A stretch of 64,000 nt of DNA from Actinoplanes campanulatus (GCF_014647795.1 NZ_BMPW01000010.1:62001-126000); one strand, 5' to 3'; shown: positions 16,634 through 25,550, numbered from the stretch's first letter. Made by a program: numbers and translations. Notes: generated by a model not told the origin, from the sequence alone.

Positions 16634-17503
16634 GTGGACCTGGCGTATCTGCGCGCGCACCCTGAGCACCTCCCGACATTTCTCACCCACCAGCGAATCC
16701 GTGAGACACCCGTGGCCCGTGGGGTCTCCCGGCTCACTCTCGACGACGGAACGTCCCTGTTCGCGAAGTCGTGGTCGTCCGGTCCGGCGCCCGACGGCAT
16801 GTTCGCGGCGGAGGCGGCCGGACTGGCCTGGCTGCGCTCCTCGGAGACGGTTCCGGTGCCGGAGGTCCTGGTCGCCCTGCCCGATCTGCTCGCCACCGAG
16901 TGGGTCCAGCCCGGCGAGCCCACCCGGCAGGCGGCGGAGACGTTCGGCCGCTCGCTCGCCCGCCTGCATCGCAGCGGCTCCGACGCCTTCGGCGCCGCCT
17001 GGCCCGGCTGGATCGGCCCGCTGCCGCTGGACAACACCCCCGGCACCGGCGCGTGGGCCTCCTGGTTCGCGACTCGGCGCCTGCTTCCCTACCTCAAGAT
17101 CTCGGCCGATCGCGGCGCAATCTCCGAGACCGACGTCACCCTCATCGAGCAGATCATCAAAGACCTCGAGGGGTACGCCGTGAGCGAACCGCCCGCACGA
17201 ATCCACGGCGACCTGTGGCCGGGCAACCTGCTGTGGGCCGCCGACGGCCGTGCCTGGCTCGTCGACCCGGCGGCGCACGGCGGCCACCGGGAGACCGACC
17301 TGGCGACACTGTCCCTGTTCGGCGGGGTGCCCTACCTGGACGTCATCCTGGCCGCCTACCGGGAGGAGTGGCCACTGGCGGAGGGCTGGCAGGCCCGGGT
17401 TCCGCTGCATCAGCTGCACCTGCTGCTGGTGCACACCGCGGCGTTCGGCGGTGGGTACCGGGACGCGGTGCGGGCCGCCGCCACGGCCGTTCTGCACTTT
17501 TGA
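16634..17503 (+). CDS. Fructosamine kinase/aminoglycoside phosphotransferase family protein
   Basis: A 289-residue small-molecule kinase. FN3K-type motifs are clear: the ATP-binding N lobe SLFAKSW, catalytic loop IHGDLWPGNLLW (Asp base, Asn), metal-binding WLVDPAAHGGHRETDLA, and SLFGG near the C lobe. Fructosamine kinases phosphorylate glycated lysines so that the adduct falls off; in bacteria the target is often unknown. It begins at GTG 16634. moaA follows after a 145-bp gap with an inverted repeat, so a separate promoter is likely. Confidence 0.82.
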   Translation: MDLAYLRAHPEHLPTFLTHQRIRETPVARGVSRLTLDDGTSLFAKSWSSGPAPDGMFAAEAAGLAWLRSSETVPVPEVLVALPDLLATEWVQPGEPTRQAAETFGRSLARLHRSGSDAFGAAWPGWIGPLPLDNTPGTGAWASWFATRRLLPYLKISADRGAISETDVTLIEQIIKDLEGYAVSEPPARIHGDLWPGNLLWAADGRAWLVDPAAHGGHRETDLATLSLFGGVPYLDVILAAYREEWPLAEGWQARVPLHQLHLLLVHTAAFGGGYRDAVRAAATAVLHF

Positions 17504-17511
17504 TCGTTGAT

Positions 17512-17555
17512 CTATGGGGCGAAAGGCCCGGAACGGAGAGGCGGGTTGCCCATAG
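17512..17555. promoter_or_regulatory. Inverted repeat upstream of moaA
   Basis: CTATGGG (17512-17518) and CCCATAG (17549-17555) form perfect 7-bp arms, 30 bases apart, between the kinase-like gene and moaA. It could terminate the upstream transcript or belong to a structured moaA leader. It does not match the known molybdenum cofactor RNA consensus as I remember it. Confidence 0.35.
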
Positions 17556-17648
17556 GGCGATATGGCTAGCGGCGGGATGGGTGATGAGCGGCTAAATTCG
17601 ACATGTGCGCATCTCCAGGAGATCAGCCGAGCCGGCCCGGTGGCGACC

Positions 17649-18656
17649 GTGACCGGGCTCATCGACCGGTTCGGCCGCATCGCGACCGATCTGCGCGTCT
17701 CGCTGACCGATCGGTGCAACCTGCGCTGCACGTATTGCATGCCGGCGGAGGGCCTCGCCTGGATGCCGCAGCAGCAGCAACTCTCCGACGACGAGGTGAA
17801 GCGGCTCGTCCGGATCGCGGTCGAGCGGCTCGGCGTCACCGAGGTTCGGTTCACCGGCGGCGAGCCGCTGATCCGGCGCGGCCTGGTGGACATCGTGGCG
17901 GAGACGGCGCGGCTCGATCCGCGCCCCAAACTCTCGGTCACGACGAACGGGATCGGCCTCGACCGGACCGCCGTCGCGCTGCGTGATGCCGGCCTCGATC
18001 GGGTGAACGTCTCGCTGGACACCCTCGACCCGGTGCGGTTCAACACGCTCACCCTGCGCGACCGGCACGCCGACGTGCTGGCGGGCCTGCGGGCGGCGGC
18101 CGATGCCGGGCTCACCCCCGTGAAGATCAATACCGTGCTGATGCGCGGGGTCAACGAGGACGAGGCGCCGGCGCTGCTGCGGTTCGCCCTCGATCACGGC
18201 TATCAGTTGCGCTTCATCGAGCAGATGCCGCTGGACGCCCAGCATCAGTGGGACCGGCACGAGATGGTCACCGCCGAGGAGATCCTTGCCGCGCTCGAGC
18301 CCTTCGATCTCCAGCCTGACAATGTTTCACGTGGAACGGCGCCGGCCGAGACCTGGCTGGTCCCGGGCCATGTCGACGCCGCCGGGGAACCGGCCCGGGT
18401 CGGCGTGATCGCCAGTGTGACCCGCCCGTTCTGTGGCGACTGCGACCGGACCCGCCTCACCGCCGACGGCCAGGTCCGCAACTGCCTCTTCGCCACCGAG
18501 GAGAGCGATCTGCGCGGGCTTCTGCGGGGCGGGGCCTCCGACGAGGAGATCGGTCGGGCCTGGCAGACCGCCATGTGGGGCAAACGCGCCGGGCATGGCA
18601 TCGACGACCCGTCCTTCCTCCAGCCCGCCCGTCCCATGTCCGCGATCGGAGGCTGA
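17649..18656 (+). CDS. moaA: GTP 3',8-cyclase
   Basis: A radical-SAM enzyme that starts molybdenum cofactor synthesis by converting GTP to 3',8-cH2GTP. It has the N-terminal cluster motif CNLRCTYC, the GGEPL motif, and the C-terminal second 4Fe-4S site in FCGDCDRTRL...RNCLF; the C terminus ends in the double glycine IGG needed for activity. GTG 17649 (VTGLIDRFGR) matches family starts; in-frame starts at 17562, 17577 and 17640 are possible, but the extra residues are not conserved. moaD starts four bases after the stop. Confidence 0.93.
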   Translation: MTGLIDRFGRIATDLRVSLTDRCNLRCTYCMPAEGLAWMPQQQQLSDDEVKRLVRIAVERLGVTEVRFTGGEPLIRRGLVDIVAETARLDPRPKLSVTTNGIGLDRTAVALRDAGLDRVNVSLDTLDPVRFNTLTLRDRHADVLAGLRAAADAGLTPVKINTVLMRGVNEDEAPALLRFALDHGYQLRFIEQMPLDAQHQWDRHEMVTAEEILAALEPFDLQPDNVSRGTAPAETWLVPGHVDAAGEPARVGVIASVTRPFCGDCDRTRLTADGQVRNCLFATEESDLRGLLRGGASDEEIGRAWQTAMWGKRAGHGIDDPSFLQPARPMSAIGG

Positions 18657-18660
18657 ACCG

Positions 18661-18903
18661 GTGCTCACGGTCCGCTACTTCGCCGGGGCCCGCGCGGCCG
18701 CCAGTGGCACGTCCAGTGAGATGGTCGAGGCCGCTCACCTGGACGAGTTGATCCAGGTTCTGGTCGACCGGCATGGTGAGCGGCTGGCCCTGGTGCTGAA
18801 GGCGGCCAGCTTCCTGGTGGATGGGCTCAGCTGCCATGACCGGGCGGCGGCCCTGCCGGAGGGCGTTACGGTCGACATCCTGCCGCCGTTCGCGGGCGGC
18901 TGA
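18661..18903 (+). CDS. moaD: Molybdopterin synthase sulfur carrier subunit (MoaD/ThiS family)
   Basis: An 80-residue ubiquitin-like sulfur carrier: LTVRYFAGARAAA at the start, and the obligatory C-terminal Gly-Gly in PPFAGG, which is thiocarboxylated to feed molybdopterin synthase (with MoaE, encoded at 29955). GTG 18661 lies four bases after the moaA stop, giving a moaA-moaD operon. The last codons lie at the edge of a tandemly duplicated segment (see the repeat at 18880). Confidence 0.9.
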   Translation: MLTVRYFAGARAAASGTSSEMVEAAHLDELIQVLVDRHGERLALVLKAASFLVDGLSCHDRAAALPEGVTVDILPPFAGG

Positions 18904-19165
18904 CGGCCTTCCCGCCGCACGCTCGCGCGTCCGGGCAGCTGGCGGGCCATTCTTGGACGCTTTGCCACCGCCACCGGCGGTCAATCGTCCAAGATTGCCC
19001 CGCGCCTTTCCGCCGCGGTTCGCGGGCACCGACGTGGCCTCCTGCTACCGCTCGCGGGCGGCTAGCGCGCATCTCCCCGCCGCGCTCTCAGGCGTCCGAG
19101 CAGCTCGTGGGCCGATCTTGGACGGTTCGCCACCGCAATCGGTGGTCAAACGTCCAAGGTCGCCG
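18880..19165. repeat. Two diverged tandem copies of a ~165-bp element with nested hairpins
   Basis: Two similar segments (about 18880-19005 and 19043-19165), offset by 162-165 bp, each end in a composite palindrome. Outer arms are CTTGGACG/CGTCCAAG at 18952-18959 with 18986-18993, and 19117-19124 with 19151-19158, with 26-base loops in both. Inside are CCGCC/GGCGG and CCACCG/CGGTGG. The first copy begins within the last codons of moaD (CGCGGGCGGCT). Differences are concentrated outside the arms, which suggests selection for structure. This fills the 358-bp gap 18904-19261; I see no other gene in it. Confidence 0.65.
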
Positions 19166-19261
19166 CGTGTCGTGGGCGTCTCGTTGCGCTGCTGCGCTGG
19201 TCGGCGGGTTTTGTCGTACCCCTGGGGCAGCATGTGCGGTGGGACTGACGGGGAGGCTGGG

Positions 19262-19822
19262 ATGCGGGTTGATGTTGCGAGCAGGCGACGGAAGCCGGAA
19301 TCGGTGCGGGCTGCGTTCCCCGGGGCGACCGTAATCGACGTGACGTCGCGGGGGCCGGAGCCGTGGGTGCGGCTGAGCCCGTTCTACCCACACGGCGGCA
19401 TTCCGATTCCGCTCACATCAGGGGCGGTCGGCGCCTCGGTCGAAGGGATCTGGCAGGCGCTGAAGGTGTTCGAGAGCGCCGATGTCGATCCGGGAAGGCT
19501 GGCCGTCACCTCGATGACCAAGATCAAACGGACCGTGCGCCGCTACGGGCCGGTTCGCGGCCATCGTGCCGGGCTTACCGGTCAGGAGCTGCTGGACTAT
19601 CCGACCGCCCGCAAGCAGATCTATCTGCCGGCCTATCGGTGGGTGCTCGAGCACCGGGTCCCGGATCTCGTCGATCGGCTGCGCGGCCTGGCGGCCGGCG
19701 GCATCGTCCTGCTCGACTACACGACGAACGGCGACCCGGCCGACACCAGCAGCCCGCTGTCGCATGCCGCCCTGCTGGCCCGCTATCTGACCGGCCGGTG
19801 GCCGGGCCCGGAGCCGGCATGA
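19262..19822 (+). CDS. Conserved hypothetical protein (possibly DUF6939)
   Basis: A 186-residue protein starting at ATG 19262 behind GGGAGG. Recognisable blocks are VIDVTSRGPEPWVRLSPFYPH, the HGGIPIPLTSG loop, SVEGIWQALKVFESADVD and RLRGLAAGGIVLLDYTTNGD. I recall similar proteins as DUF6939 but am not sure. The charged, His/Asp-containing motifs could be catalytic; no function is known to me. It stands alone, with the repeat element upstream and a 205-bp featureless gap downstream. Confidence 0.55.
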   Translation: MRVDVASRRRKPESVRAAFPGATVIDVTSRGPEPWVRLSPFYPHGGIPIPLTSGAVGASVEGIWQALKVFESADVDPGRLAVTSMTKIKRTVRRYGPVRGHRAGLTGQELLDYPTARKQIYLPAYRWVLEHRVPDLVDRLRGLAAGGIVLLDYTTNGDPADTSSPLSHAALLARYLTGRWPGPEPA

Positions 19823-20027
19823 GGGTGATGCGCTTGTATCAGCCAGCCACCTCCCGCGTTGTCGCGCTGTTTGACGGGTGGGACGGTTCCGCCCGGCATG
19901 TGGCTGCTGAGACGCCGCTGAGAACGTCGACAGTTCACGGCTCCAGGGGCTCCGGCTAGTCGGGGAAACTGGGTCGGGCAAGCTGGAGGGCACGGTCGCG
20001 GGTGGGGCCGGCTGGGGAGGGTTCGAG

Positions 20028-21692
20028 TTGGTGCTGTTCATCGCGATGGTCCTGGTGATCGTCGGTCTGATCCACTTCTACCTGTGGAAGAGGCTGGTTC
20101 GTGATCCACTGCGTCCCGGCCCAGCCCGCCGCGCCGGGACTGTTCTGGCGGTCCTGCTCTTCGTGCTGTTCCCGGTGACGATGGGCGGGGTGCGGGCCGG
20201 CTACCTCACGTGGCTGGCCTGGCCCGGCTATCTGTGGATCGCCGTGATGTTCTACCTGCTGATCACGCTGCTCCTGCTGGAGATTCCCCGGCTGGTGGCG
20301 CTGCGGTTGTGGGCGCGTAACCCTGGAGAAGGCAGCGACCGTGCGTCGCGTTCTCCCGGGACTGCCCCTGCTCCCGGCGGTCCGGCGGCCGACCCCCTTC
20401 CCACCGGCGAGCCGGCATTGAACGGCGCGGCAAGCGAACATGGCAGCGAGTCGATCGGTGGCGGTGAGCCGACGCTGAGCGGCAGTGGGCCGGTGACGCT
20501 GAGCGGCAGTGGGCCGGTGACGCTGAGCGGCAGTGGGCCGGTGACGCTGACCGAGCGCGCCGGCGAACCCTCCCTCAGCGGCGCGACGAGCGGGCACGCC
20601 AGCGCTCCGGCAGCAAGCGAGCATGGCGGCGAGCCCTCCCTCAGCGGCCAGGCGAGCGGGCACGGCAGCGAGTCGCACGGTGGCGGTGAGTTGACGCTGG
20701 GCGCGGATGGGGCCGCGACCGTTGACACGGTCGGCGAGAGCGGCGGCGTCGATGTCGACGTCGACGGTGAGAGCGGTGGCGCGAGCCGGGAGCCGGCAGA
20801 CGGCGGCGTGGCGGGACACGGGGGCGCGGGTCACGGGGGCGCGGGTCACGGGGGCGCGGGTCAGGGGCCGGGGATGGACCGGCGGCTGCTCCTGGCCCGG
20901 GGGACGGCGATCTTCGCCGGGCTCACCGCGGCTAGCATCACCGGCTACGGCGTGAAGACCGCGACCGGGGCGCCGCAGATCGATCGCGTCCAGTTGCCGA
21001 TCGCCAAGCTGCCACGGTCCATGGACGGAACACGGCTGGCCGTGGTCTCCGACATCCACATCGGGCCGCTCACCGGAGTGGAGCACGCGCGGCGCATCAC
21101 CCGGGTGATCAATTCGGTGAACGCGGACCTGGTGTGCGTGGTCGGCGACCTGGTCGACGGCAGTGTGGCCGAGCTGGGCCGTTTCGCGGCGCCGCTGGGT
21201 GAGATCGAGTCGCGGCACGGGGCGTTCTTCGTGACCGGGAACCACGAGTACTACTCCGGCGCCGAGGAGTGGGTCGAGGAGGTGGCCCGGCTCGGGATCC
21301 GGCCACTCCGCAACGAGCGGGTCGAGATCAACGGACTGGATCTGGCCGGTGTGAACGATCTCACCGGTAAGGAGCAGGGCGACGGCCCGGACTTCGCCCG
21401 CGCGCTGGGCGACCGGGACACCACCCGGCCGGTGGTGCTGATGGCCCACCAGCCGGTGGCCGCGAAGGAGGCGGCGCCCTACGGGGTGGATCTCCAGGTC
21501 TCCGGGCACACGCACGGCGGCCAGATGGCCCCGTTCAACATGCTCGTGAGATTGCAGCAGCCGGTAGTCTCCGGCTTCGGGAAGGTGGACGGCGTGCCGG
21601 TGTATGTGACCAACGGCGCGGGTTTCTGGGGTCCTCCGGTGCGGGTGGGCGCGCCCCCGCAGGTCACGGTCATCGAATTGCGTGTGGCGTAA
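20028..21692 (+). CDS. Membrane-anchored metallophosphoesterase with repeat-rich linker
   Basis: A 554-residue protein: three or four N-terminal membrane helices (about 1-95), a 180-residue Gly/Ser/Glu-rich linker, another hydrophobic segment that may be a Tat-like anchor (RRLLLARGTAIFAG), then a calcineurin-like domain with VSDIHIGP, GDLVDG, TGNHEYYSG, AHQP and SGHTHGGQ. The last motifs resemble YkuE-type phosphoesterases that act on lipid-linked substrates outside the membrane. TTG 20028 or GTG 20031 follows GGGGAGG. The linker holds perfect tandem repeats in DNA, and some residues may vary in number between strains. Confidence 0.85.
   Translation: MVLFIAMVLVIVGLIHFYLWKRLVRDPLRPGPARRAGTVLAVLLFVLFPVTMGGVRAGYLTWLAWPGYLWIAVMFYLLITLLLLEIPRLVALRLWARNPGEGSDRASRSPGTAPAPGGPAADPLPTGEPALNGAASEHGSESIGGGEPTLSGSGPVTLSGSGPVTLSGSGPVTLTERAGEPSLSGATSGHASAPAASEHGGEPSLSGQASGHGSESHGGGELTLGADGAATVDTVGESGGVDVDVDGESGGASREPADGGVAGHGGAGHGGAGHGGAGQGPGMDRRLLLARGTAIFAGLTAASITGYGVKTATGAPQIDRVQLPIAKLPRSMDGTRLAVVSDIHIGPLTGVEHARRITRVINSVNADLVCVVGDLVDGSVAELGRFAAPLGEIESRHGAFFVTGNHEYYSGAEEWVEEVARLGIRPLRNERVEINGLDLAGVNDLTGKEQGDGPDFARALGDRDTTRPVVLMAHQPVAAKEAAPYGVDLQVSGHTHGGQMAPFNMLVRLQQPVVSGFGKVDGVPVYVTNGAGFWGPPVRVGAPPQVTVIELRVA
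20471..20550 (+). repeat. Three perfect 24-bp tandem repeats inside the phosphoesterase gene
   Basis: The unit beginning GACGCTGAGCGGCAGTGGGC repeats at 20471, 20495 and 20519, and the next 8 bases start a fourth copy. Each unit encodes TLSGSGPV in frame, so copy-number change by slippage would preserve the reading frame. Confidence 0.9.
20817..20861 (+). repeat. Three perfect 15-bp tandem repeats inside the phosphoesterase gene
   Basis: CACGGGGGCGCGGGT repeats at 20817, 20832 and 20847, encoding HGGAG three times, just before the hydrophobic segment that precedes the catalytic domain. The repeat is in frame. Confidence 0.9.
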
Positions 21693-21757
21693 CCCATCAA
21701 GATCGGTAAGTGTGTTTGAGCGTGGCGAAGCTTGGCGGAACCGACGGCCGTGACAGG

Positions 21758-24700
21758 ATGCGGAACGTGGCGGTCAGCACGGATATATATGTCGCGGACC
21801 TGCACATTCACTCCCGCTACTCGCGGGCCTGCAGCCGTGATCTGACCCTGCCCAACCTGGCCTGGTGGGCCCGGCGCAAGGGCATCGCCCTGCTCGGCAC
21901 CGGCGACTTCACCCACCCGGCCTGGTTCGAGCACCTCCGGGAGAGCCTCGAGCCGGCCGAGCCTGGCCTGTTCCGGCTCGCCGACGAGAAGCCGGTGACG
22001 AAGCGGCTGCCGGGTTCGCTGCGCGGCACCGACCCGGCCCGGTTCATGCTGAGCGTCGAGATCTCCACGATCTACAAGCGGGACGACAAGACCCGCAAGG
22101 TCCACCACCTGCTCTACGCTCCCGACTTCGAGTCGGTCGCGAAGATCAACACGGCGCTGGCCCGGATCGGCAACCTGACCGCGGACGGCCGCCCGATCCT
22201 GGGCCTGGACTCGCGAAATCTTCTGGAGATCACCCTGGAGGCCGGCGGCTATCTGGTCCCGGCGCACATCTGGACGCCGTGGTTCTCCGCCCTGGGGTCG
22301 AAGTCCGGGTTCGACGCGATCGCCGACTGCTACGCCGACCTGGCCGACCACGTCACCGCGGTGGAGACCGGCCTCTCCTCGGACCCGGAGATGAACTGGC
22401 GGGTCTCCAGCCTGGACCGCTACCGCCTGGTCTCGAACTCGGACGCGCACTCGCCGGCCGCCCTGGCCCGTGAGGCCACCCTGTTCACCGGCACCCCCGA
22501 CTACTTCGCGGTGCGCGACGGCGTCGGCCAGGCCGGGACGCTCGAGTTCTTCCCGGAGGAGGGGAAGTACCACGCCGACGGCCACCGCGCCTGCGGGGTG
22601 AACTGGGAGCCGGAGCGGACCCGGCAGGCCGGCGGCCGCTGCCCGGAGTGCGGGCGCCCGCTGACCGTCGGCGTGCTGAGCCGGATCGAGGACCTGGCCG
22701 ACCGTCCGCTGGGCTTCCAGAAGGACGACCACGTCGAGCACCTGATCCAGCTGCACGAGATCCTCGGCGAGATCCACGGTGTCGGCCCGAAGTCGAAGAC
22801 GGTGGAGTCCCAGCTCAACCATCTGGTCGCCACGCTCGGCGCGGAGCTGGACATCCTGCGCAAGGTGCCGGTGGACGAGATCGGCAAGGCGGGCGGCGAC
22901 GAGCTGCGCGAGGCGATCACCCGGCTCCGGAGCGGCGATGTGCGGCGGGTGCCCGGCTATGACGGCGAGTACGGCGTGATCACGCTCTTCGACTCCGGCG
23001 AGCTGCGCAACCGCAACAGCGCCCCGCAGGTGGAGACGCTCTTCGACTTTCCTGCGGAGACACCGAAGGCGAGGCCCGAGCCGGCCCCGGCGAAACCGAA
23101 GGCCAAGCCGGTCAAGGAGAAGCCGGCCCCGCCGCCGCTGGCCCCGCCGCCCAGCCCGCACGAGCCGTTCGAGCCGATGCTGGCCGGGATGGAGGAGGTC
23201 GGCACCGGCCTGCTGGACCGGCTGGACGCGATGCAGCGGGTGGCCGCGTCGGCGCCGGGCGGTCCGCTGCTGATCGTGGCCGGCCCGGGCACCGGCAAGA
23301 CCCGGACACTGACGCACCGCATCGCGTACCTCTGTGCCGAGCTGGGCGTCTTCCCGGAGCGTTGCCTGGCCATCACGTTCACCCGGCGGGCCGCGGCGGA
23401 GCTGCGGGAGCGTCTCGAGGCGCTGCTCGGTGACGTGGCCGAGGACATCACGGTGGGCACCTTCCACTCGCTGGGCCTGACCGTGCTGAAGGAGAACGCG
23501 AAGGCGGCCGGGCTGGGCTCGGGCTGGCGCATCGCCGACGACCACGAGCAGGCGCGGGCCCGGGAGCAGGCCGGCGAGGACGACGCGGCGTACCGGAAGC
23601 TGCTGCGCCAGCAGGACCTGGTCGACCTGGACGATCTGATCAGCGTGCCGGTGGCGCTGCTGCGGGAGGACCAGGCGCTGGTCGAGAAGTACCGCAAGCG
23701 CTGGCAGTGGATCTTCGTGGACGAGTACCAGGACGTCGACGAGCTCCAGTACGAGTTGCTCCGCCTGCTCAGCCCGCCGAACGGCAACCTGTGCGCGATC
23801 GGTGACCCGGACCAGGCGATCTACTCGTTCCGGGGCGCCGACGTGCAGTACTTCCTGCGGTTCAACTCCGACTTCGTGGACGCCCGCCTGGTCCGGTTGA
23901 CCCGCAACTACCGGTCGTCGGCGCCGATCCTGGCCGCCGCGGTGCAGGCCATCGCCCCGACGACGCTGGTCCGTGGCCGCCGGCTGGACCCGGCCCGGCT
24001 CGACCCGGAGGCCGCGCTGGTGGGCCGCTATGCCGCCCGCAGTGTCGCGGACGAGGCCGACTTCGTCGTCCGTACGATCGATGAGCTCGTCGGTGGCCTC
24101 TCGCACCGCTCGCTGGACTCGGGCCGGGTGGACTCCCGTGTCGCCGCGGCCGGAAATCTGTCGTTCTCCGACATCGCGGTGCTGTACCGCACCGACGCCC
24201 AGTCCGGTCCGATCATGGAAGCCCTGTCCCGGGCCGGCGTCCCGGTGCAGAAGCGGTCGCACAACCGGCTGCGGGACCGGGCCGGGGTCGCCGAGATCGC
24301 CCGGGAGCTGCGGCACGCCGGCGGTGCGGGCGGTTCGCTCGCGACCCGGGTGAAGCTGGCCGGTCAGGTGCTGGCGCAACGGTTCGCCGCCCCCACGCTG
24401 GACGGTGGACAGCTGGCGCCCGAGGACATCTGGACCGCCACCGAGCTGCTGATGCCGCTGGCCCACCGGGTGGGTGAGGATCTGCCGCTGTTCCTGCAAC
24501 AGTTGTCGACGGGCGCCGAGGTGGACGCGCTGGACCCGCGGGCGGAGGCGGTGAACCTGCTGACCCTGCACGCCGCGAAGGGCCTGGAGTTTCCGGTGGT
24601 CTTCCTGGTCGGCTGTGAGGACGGTCTGCTGCCGCTGCGCTGGCCGGGTTCGACCCCGTCGGAGGAGGAGACGGCCGAGGAGCGCCGGCTGTTCTTCGTG

Positions 24701-24880
24701 GGCCTGACCCGTGCCCAGGACCGGCTGTATGTGAGCCATTCGGCGAAACGGTCGCGGCACGGCAGCGAGCGGGAGCAGAGTCCCACACCGTTCCTCGACG
24801 TGATCGATTCCGGACTTTTCGAGAAGCTGGGTGAGGCGACCCCGGCCCGTCCGAAGGATCGTCAGCTCAGACTGCTGTAA
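21758..24880 (+). CDS. Endonuclease Q-type PHP nuclease fused to UvrD/PcrA-like helicase
   Basis: A 1040-residue two-part protein. Residues about 1-420 follow Endonuclease Q, which nicks 5' of deaminated bases or abasic sites: PHP metal motifs DLHIHSRYSR, GTGDFTHP, VEIS, PAHIW and SNSDAHSP, a Cys motif ACGVNWEP...CPECGRP, then a helix-hairpin-helix-like part ending VPGYDGEYG. A Pro/Lys linker (about 430-480) joins a superfamily 1A helicase: AGPGTGKTRT, TFTRRAAAELRERL, GTFHSLG, VDEYQD, GDPDQAIYSFRGAD, NYRSS, TLHAAKGLEFPVVFL and FVGLTRAQDRLY. All catalytic motifs look intact. ATG 21758 fits the PHP start. The last 14 bases overlap the convergent peptidase gene. Role inferred: coupled nicking and unwinding in base repair. 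Confidence 0.88.
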   Translation: MRNVAVSTDIYVADLHIHSRYSRACSRDLTLPNLAWWARRKGIALLGTGDFTHPAWFEHLRESLEPAEPGLFRLADEKPVTKRLPGSLRGTDPARFMLSVEISTIYKRDDKTRKVHHLLYAPDFESVAKINTALARIGNLTADGRPILGLDSRNLLEITLEAGGYLVPAHIWTPWFSALGSKSGFDAIADCYADLADHVTAVETGLSSDPEMNWRVSSLDRYRLVSNSDAHSPAALAREATLFTGTPDYFAVRDGVGQAGTLEFFPEEGKYHADGHRACGVNWEPERTRQAGGRCPECGRPLTVGVLSRIEDLADRPLGFQKDDHVEHLIQLHEILGEIHGVGPKSKTVESQLNHLVATLGAELDILRKVPVDEIGKAGGDELREAITRLRSGDVRRVPGYDGEYGVITLFDSGELRNRNSAPQVETLFDFPAETPKARPEPAPAKPKAKPVKEKPAPPPLAPPPSPHEPFEPMLAGMEEVGTGLLDRLDAMQRVAASAPGGPLLIVAGPGTGKTRTLTHRIAYLCAELGVFPERCLAITFTRRAAAELRERLEALLGDVAEDITVGTFHSLGLTVLKENAKAAGLGSGWRIADDHEQARAREQAGEDDAAYRKLLRQQDLVDLDDLISVPVALLREDQALVEKYRKRWQWIFVDEYQDVDELQYELLRLLSPPNGNLCAIGDPDQAIYSFRGADVQYFLRFNSDFVDARLVRLTRNYRSSAPILAAAVQAIAPTTLVRGRRLDPARLDPEAALVGRYAARSVADEADFVVRTIDELVGGLSHRSLDSGRVDSRVAAAGNLSFSDIAVLYRTDAQSGPIMEALSRAGVPVQKRSHNRLRDRAGVAEIARELRHAGGAGGSLATRVKLAGQVLAQRFAAPTLDGGQLAPEDIWTATELLMPLAHRVGEDLPLFLQQLSTGAEVDALDPRAEAVNLLTLHAAKGLEFPVVFLVGCEDGLLPLRWPGSTPSEEETAEERRLFFVGLTRAQDRLYVSHSAKRSRHGSEREQSPTPFLDVIDSGLFEKLGEATPARPKDRQLRLL

Positions 24881-25550
24881 GACCGGCGAGCGCTCCGGCG
24901 AGCAGGGCCGGCCCGAACGGGATCGGCCGTGCTCGCCGCCGCACCAGCAACCAGGTGGCGACCGCGCCGTTGAGCAGGTGGGCGGTGCCGAGACCGACGG
25001 CCACCGCCGGCCAGCCCGCGAACCCGAGCAGGAACGCCAGTGCCGCGCCCAGTTTCACGTCGCCGAGGCCGAGTCCGCGCCCGGGCAGCATCGCGATCGC
25101 CAGGTACCCGGCGCCGACCAGCGTGCCGGCGGCCAGGGCCGGACCGATCCGGCCGGGCGCCAGCAGGGCGAGTGGTGTGCCCGCGCCGAGGGCGAGTGTG
25201 CCGACCAGTTTGTCGGGCAGGCGCAGGCAGCCCAGGTCGATCGCCGCGAGAAGCACGCCGGGGATCGCGGCGAGCAGGTGGACCGGCAGTTGGGGCACCG
25301 GTCCGAGCAGGACCGCCAGCAGGCCGCCGACCAGCGACAGCGTCACGGCCGGGCCGATTCCGCTGGCACAGCAGGCCGGTCCGGCGTGGATCCAGCCGGC
25401 CGCTCCGGGTGGGAACGGCCGGTCACAGCGGGCGCACGCCGGCCGTGCCGGTTCTCCGAAGGGGACGGTCAGCCGGTACGCGACGCGGGGCAGGAACGCC
25501 CCCGCCGCCGCCCCGAACAGCATCGACAAGATCACCAACTGTGATGACAC
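24867..25550 (-). CDS. Prepilin peptidase (A24 family)
   Basis: A 227-residue polytopic membrane aspartic protease that cleaves and may methylate type IV-pilin-like leaders. It has the N-terminal cytosolic Cys motif CARCDRPF, and the two catalytic Asp contexts AAIDLGCLRLPD and GLGLGDVKLG, with about seven membrane helices. Start GTG 25550. No pilus assembly genes are near, so its substrates are encoded elsewhere. It is convergent with, and overlaps by 14 bp, the EndoQ-helicase gene. Confidence 0.85.
   Translation of the reverse strand: MSSQLVILSMLFGAAAGAFLPRVAYRLTVPFGEPARPACARCDRPFPPGAAGWIHAGPACCASGIGPAVTLSLVGGLLAVLLGPVPQLPVHLLAAIPGVLLAAIDLGCLRLPDKLVGTLALGAGTPLALLAPGRIGPALAAGTLVGAGYLAIAMLPGRGLGLGDVKLGAALAFLLGFAGWPAVAVGLGTAHLLNGAVATWLLVRRRARPIPFGPALLAGALAGLTAV

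Noticed and set aside
17562-17648. N-terminal extension of moaA to ATG 17562
   Set aside because: The residues are not conserved in MoaA proteins, and the family starts at the VTGLIDRFGR block.
21479-24760. A 1093-codon open frame on the minus strand
   Set aside because: It is antisense to the EndoQ-helicase gene; the composition (Arg/Gly/Gln/His-rich, no domain) is that of a GC-rich shadow frame.
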